Origin: Muraenolepis orangiensis
Taxonomy: Eukaryota > Chordata > Actinopteri > Gadiformes > Muraenolepididae
Direction of reading: 5' to 3'
Length of the DNA stretch: 64,000 nt
Assembly (NCBI GenBank): GCA_027704905.1
Contig: CM051022.1
Coordinates: 8,561,971-8,625,970, forward strand
The notes under the pieces are model-generated. The model did no database searches. It saw only the letters and a list, made by a program, of their open reading frames with translations, and was not told the DNA's origin. The number at the start of each line of letters is the position of its first letter. Position 1 is the stretch's first letter. Of this stretch, positions 62,985 to 64,000 are shown in pieces. The position numbers and the translations under genes were made by a program.

Positions 62985-64000
62985 GAACAGAGAGAGAGAG
63001 AAACGGACAACGTCAGAGACCGGTCCCCCTAGTGTTCAAATTAGTTTATTCCGTTTATTTCGAGCAGGCAAACCACCAGCACAGCTAGAGCAAATGTGCA
63101 TTAAAACAAAAGATGATAAGAATAGATCTATTACATTTTTTTTTTAAAGATAGTCACAAACACTGGTTCCCCTTTAAATTCAAACTAAATGTTTTCCCAA
63201 TGTTTTGGTAATTAAACGCATCTGTATGACGCTACATCTAAAGGTCTCGGAGAAGGGTAATTCTAAATTCTTTCCGACTTCTGAGAATGTGGTTGGTCAG
63301 CACCAGTAACTGGAACTGGGTCTTAATTATTTCAAACTGAAATACCTCAAAATAAAGTACTTCTGATACGGGTCTGTGTATCAGTAACATATTTGCGTTC
63401 CGTGTTCAGCTCAAGGTTCCTCTACACTGTTGTGAAACACGCAAATGGAACCAATGGAATTGAGTGGAAGGGGCAATCACATGACAAACACAAGAGTTAC
63501 AATCCATTCAATGTTAATTCTTCCCAAGTAAATAAATCGGGTTACGTGAGCAGCAAACAAGAGTGGTGAAATTCGGGGGAAAAAACAAACAAAAGGCAAG
63601 CCAGTCTTTTGCAAATATATTTCCAGAGGTAAAAGTCCAAATCTCAGCTTAGTAGGCCAAGCTCTCCTGTCCTTTTGCACAGAGGATTGGGGCAAACCAT
63701 TATGAGAGCATGGGGGGGGGGGTGTTGCTAACCCTATCCCCTCCACTATAGATCCCATGAAAGCCCCAATAGCGTCTCTATGGGAGGCCTTGACTCTCCA
63801 GCGATAAAGAGACTCACAGAGCCAAAGAAACGCTAGTCATTTCGCTAAATAGGCCTCCATCGAAATTGCAATTAAAAAAAAGCTTTTAGGTATTTTGCCC
63901 ATACACTTAGAAAATCTGATTGAATTCAGAGGCAGGGGATTTCACCAAAGCACACCGTGGCTTTGGCCTCCAAGTCCCGTGCAGCTTAACTGGGAGAGCA
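62985..64000. other. Probable gas2l3 intron, no exon seen
   Basis: No calponin-homology exon was found on the minus strand here. The sequence is AT-rich and unremarkable apart from a short GA tract at 62989-63000, which serves as the acceptor pyrimidine tract for the exon ending at 62981. Confidence 0.45.

Overview
This window is vertebrate nuclear DNA, almost certainly from a ray-finned (teleost) fish. The evidence is multi-exon genes with GT-AG introns, protein families specific to animals, very long CA/GT and CT/GA microsatellites, and interspersed L2-type and Rex3/RTE-like LINEs plus tRNA-derived SINEs of fish type. There is no operon structure, CRISPR array, phage or other prokaryotic system.

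Six protein-coding genes are recognised from conserved exon translations. From left to right: bmal2/arntl2 (minus strand; recognised exons 382-9685, C-terminal end beyond the left edge), stk38l/NDR2 kinase (minus; complete 470-residue CDS in 13 coding exons, 18410-26003), med21 (minus; complete 145-residue CDS in 4 exons, 31688-35375), fgfr1op2 (plus; complete 215-residue CDS in 5 coding exons, 36165-39234, with an upstream exon near 35.7 kb), tm7sf3 (plus; complete CDS of about 566 residues in 12 exons, 40553-52393) and gas2l3 (minus; four 3' coding exons, 58699-62981, 5' end beyond the right edge). All splice phases were checked and agree across each reconstructed CDS.

The block bmal2-stk38l-med21-fgfr1op2-tm7sf3 matches the gene content of human 12p11.23, with a different local order. 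med21 and fgfr1op2 are head to head and share a compact promoter of about 300 bp that contains a TCTCGCGAGA palindrome. tm7sf3 follows fgfr1op2 in tandem and has its own NRF1-type promoter. tm7sf3 and gas2l3 are convergent, separated by a block of nested LINE and SINE debris (54.07-56.52 kb).

In function the genes are a circadian bHLH-PAS factor, a Hippo-type NDR kinase, a Mediator middle-module subunit, a STRIPAK coiled-coil subunit, a seven-span membrane protein and a cytoskeletal crosslinker. Nothing shows that they act as one pathway. Non-genic DNA is mostly intron, simple repeat, mini-satellite and transposon remnant. The most unusual points are a kinase exon whose two splice sites both lie against TG repeats, a perfect 30-bp-arm hairpin in tm7sf3 intron 1, tandem duplication of the med21 stop-codon region, a possible N-terminal extension of fgfr1op2, and several promoter-like segments without an assigned gene. 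I found no convincing evidence of a previously undescribed biological system.
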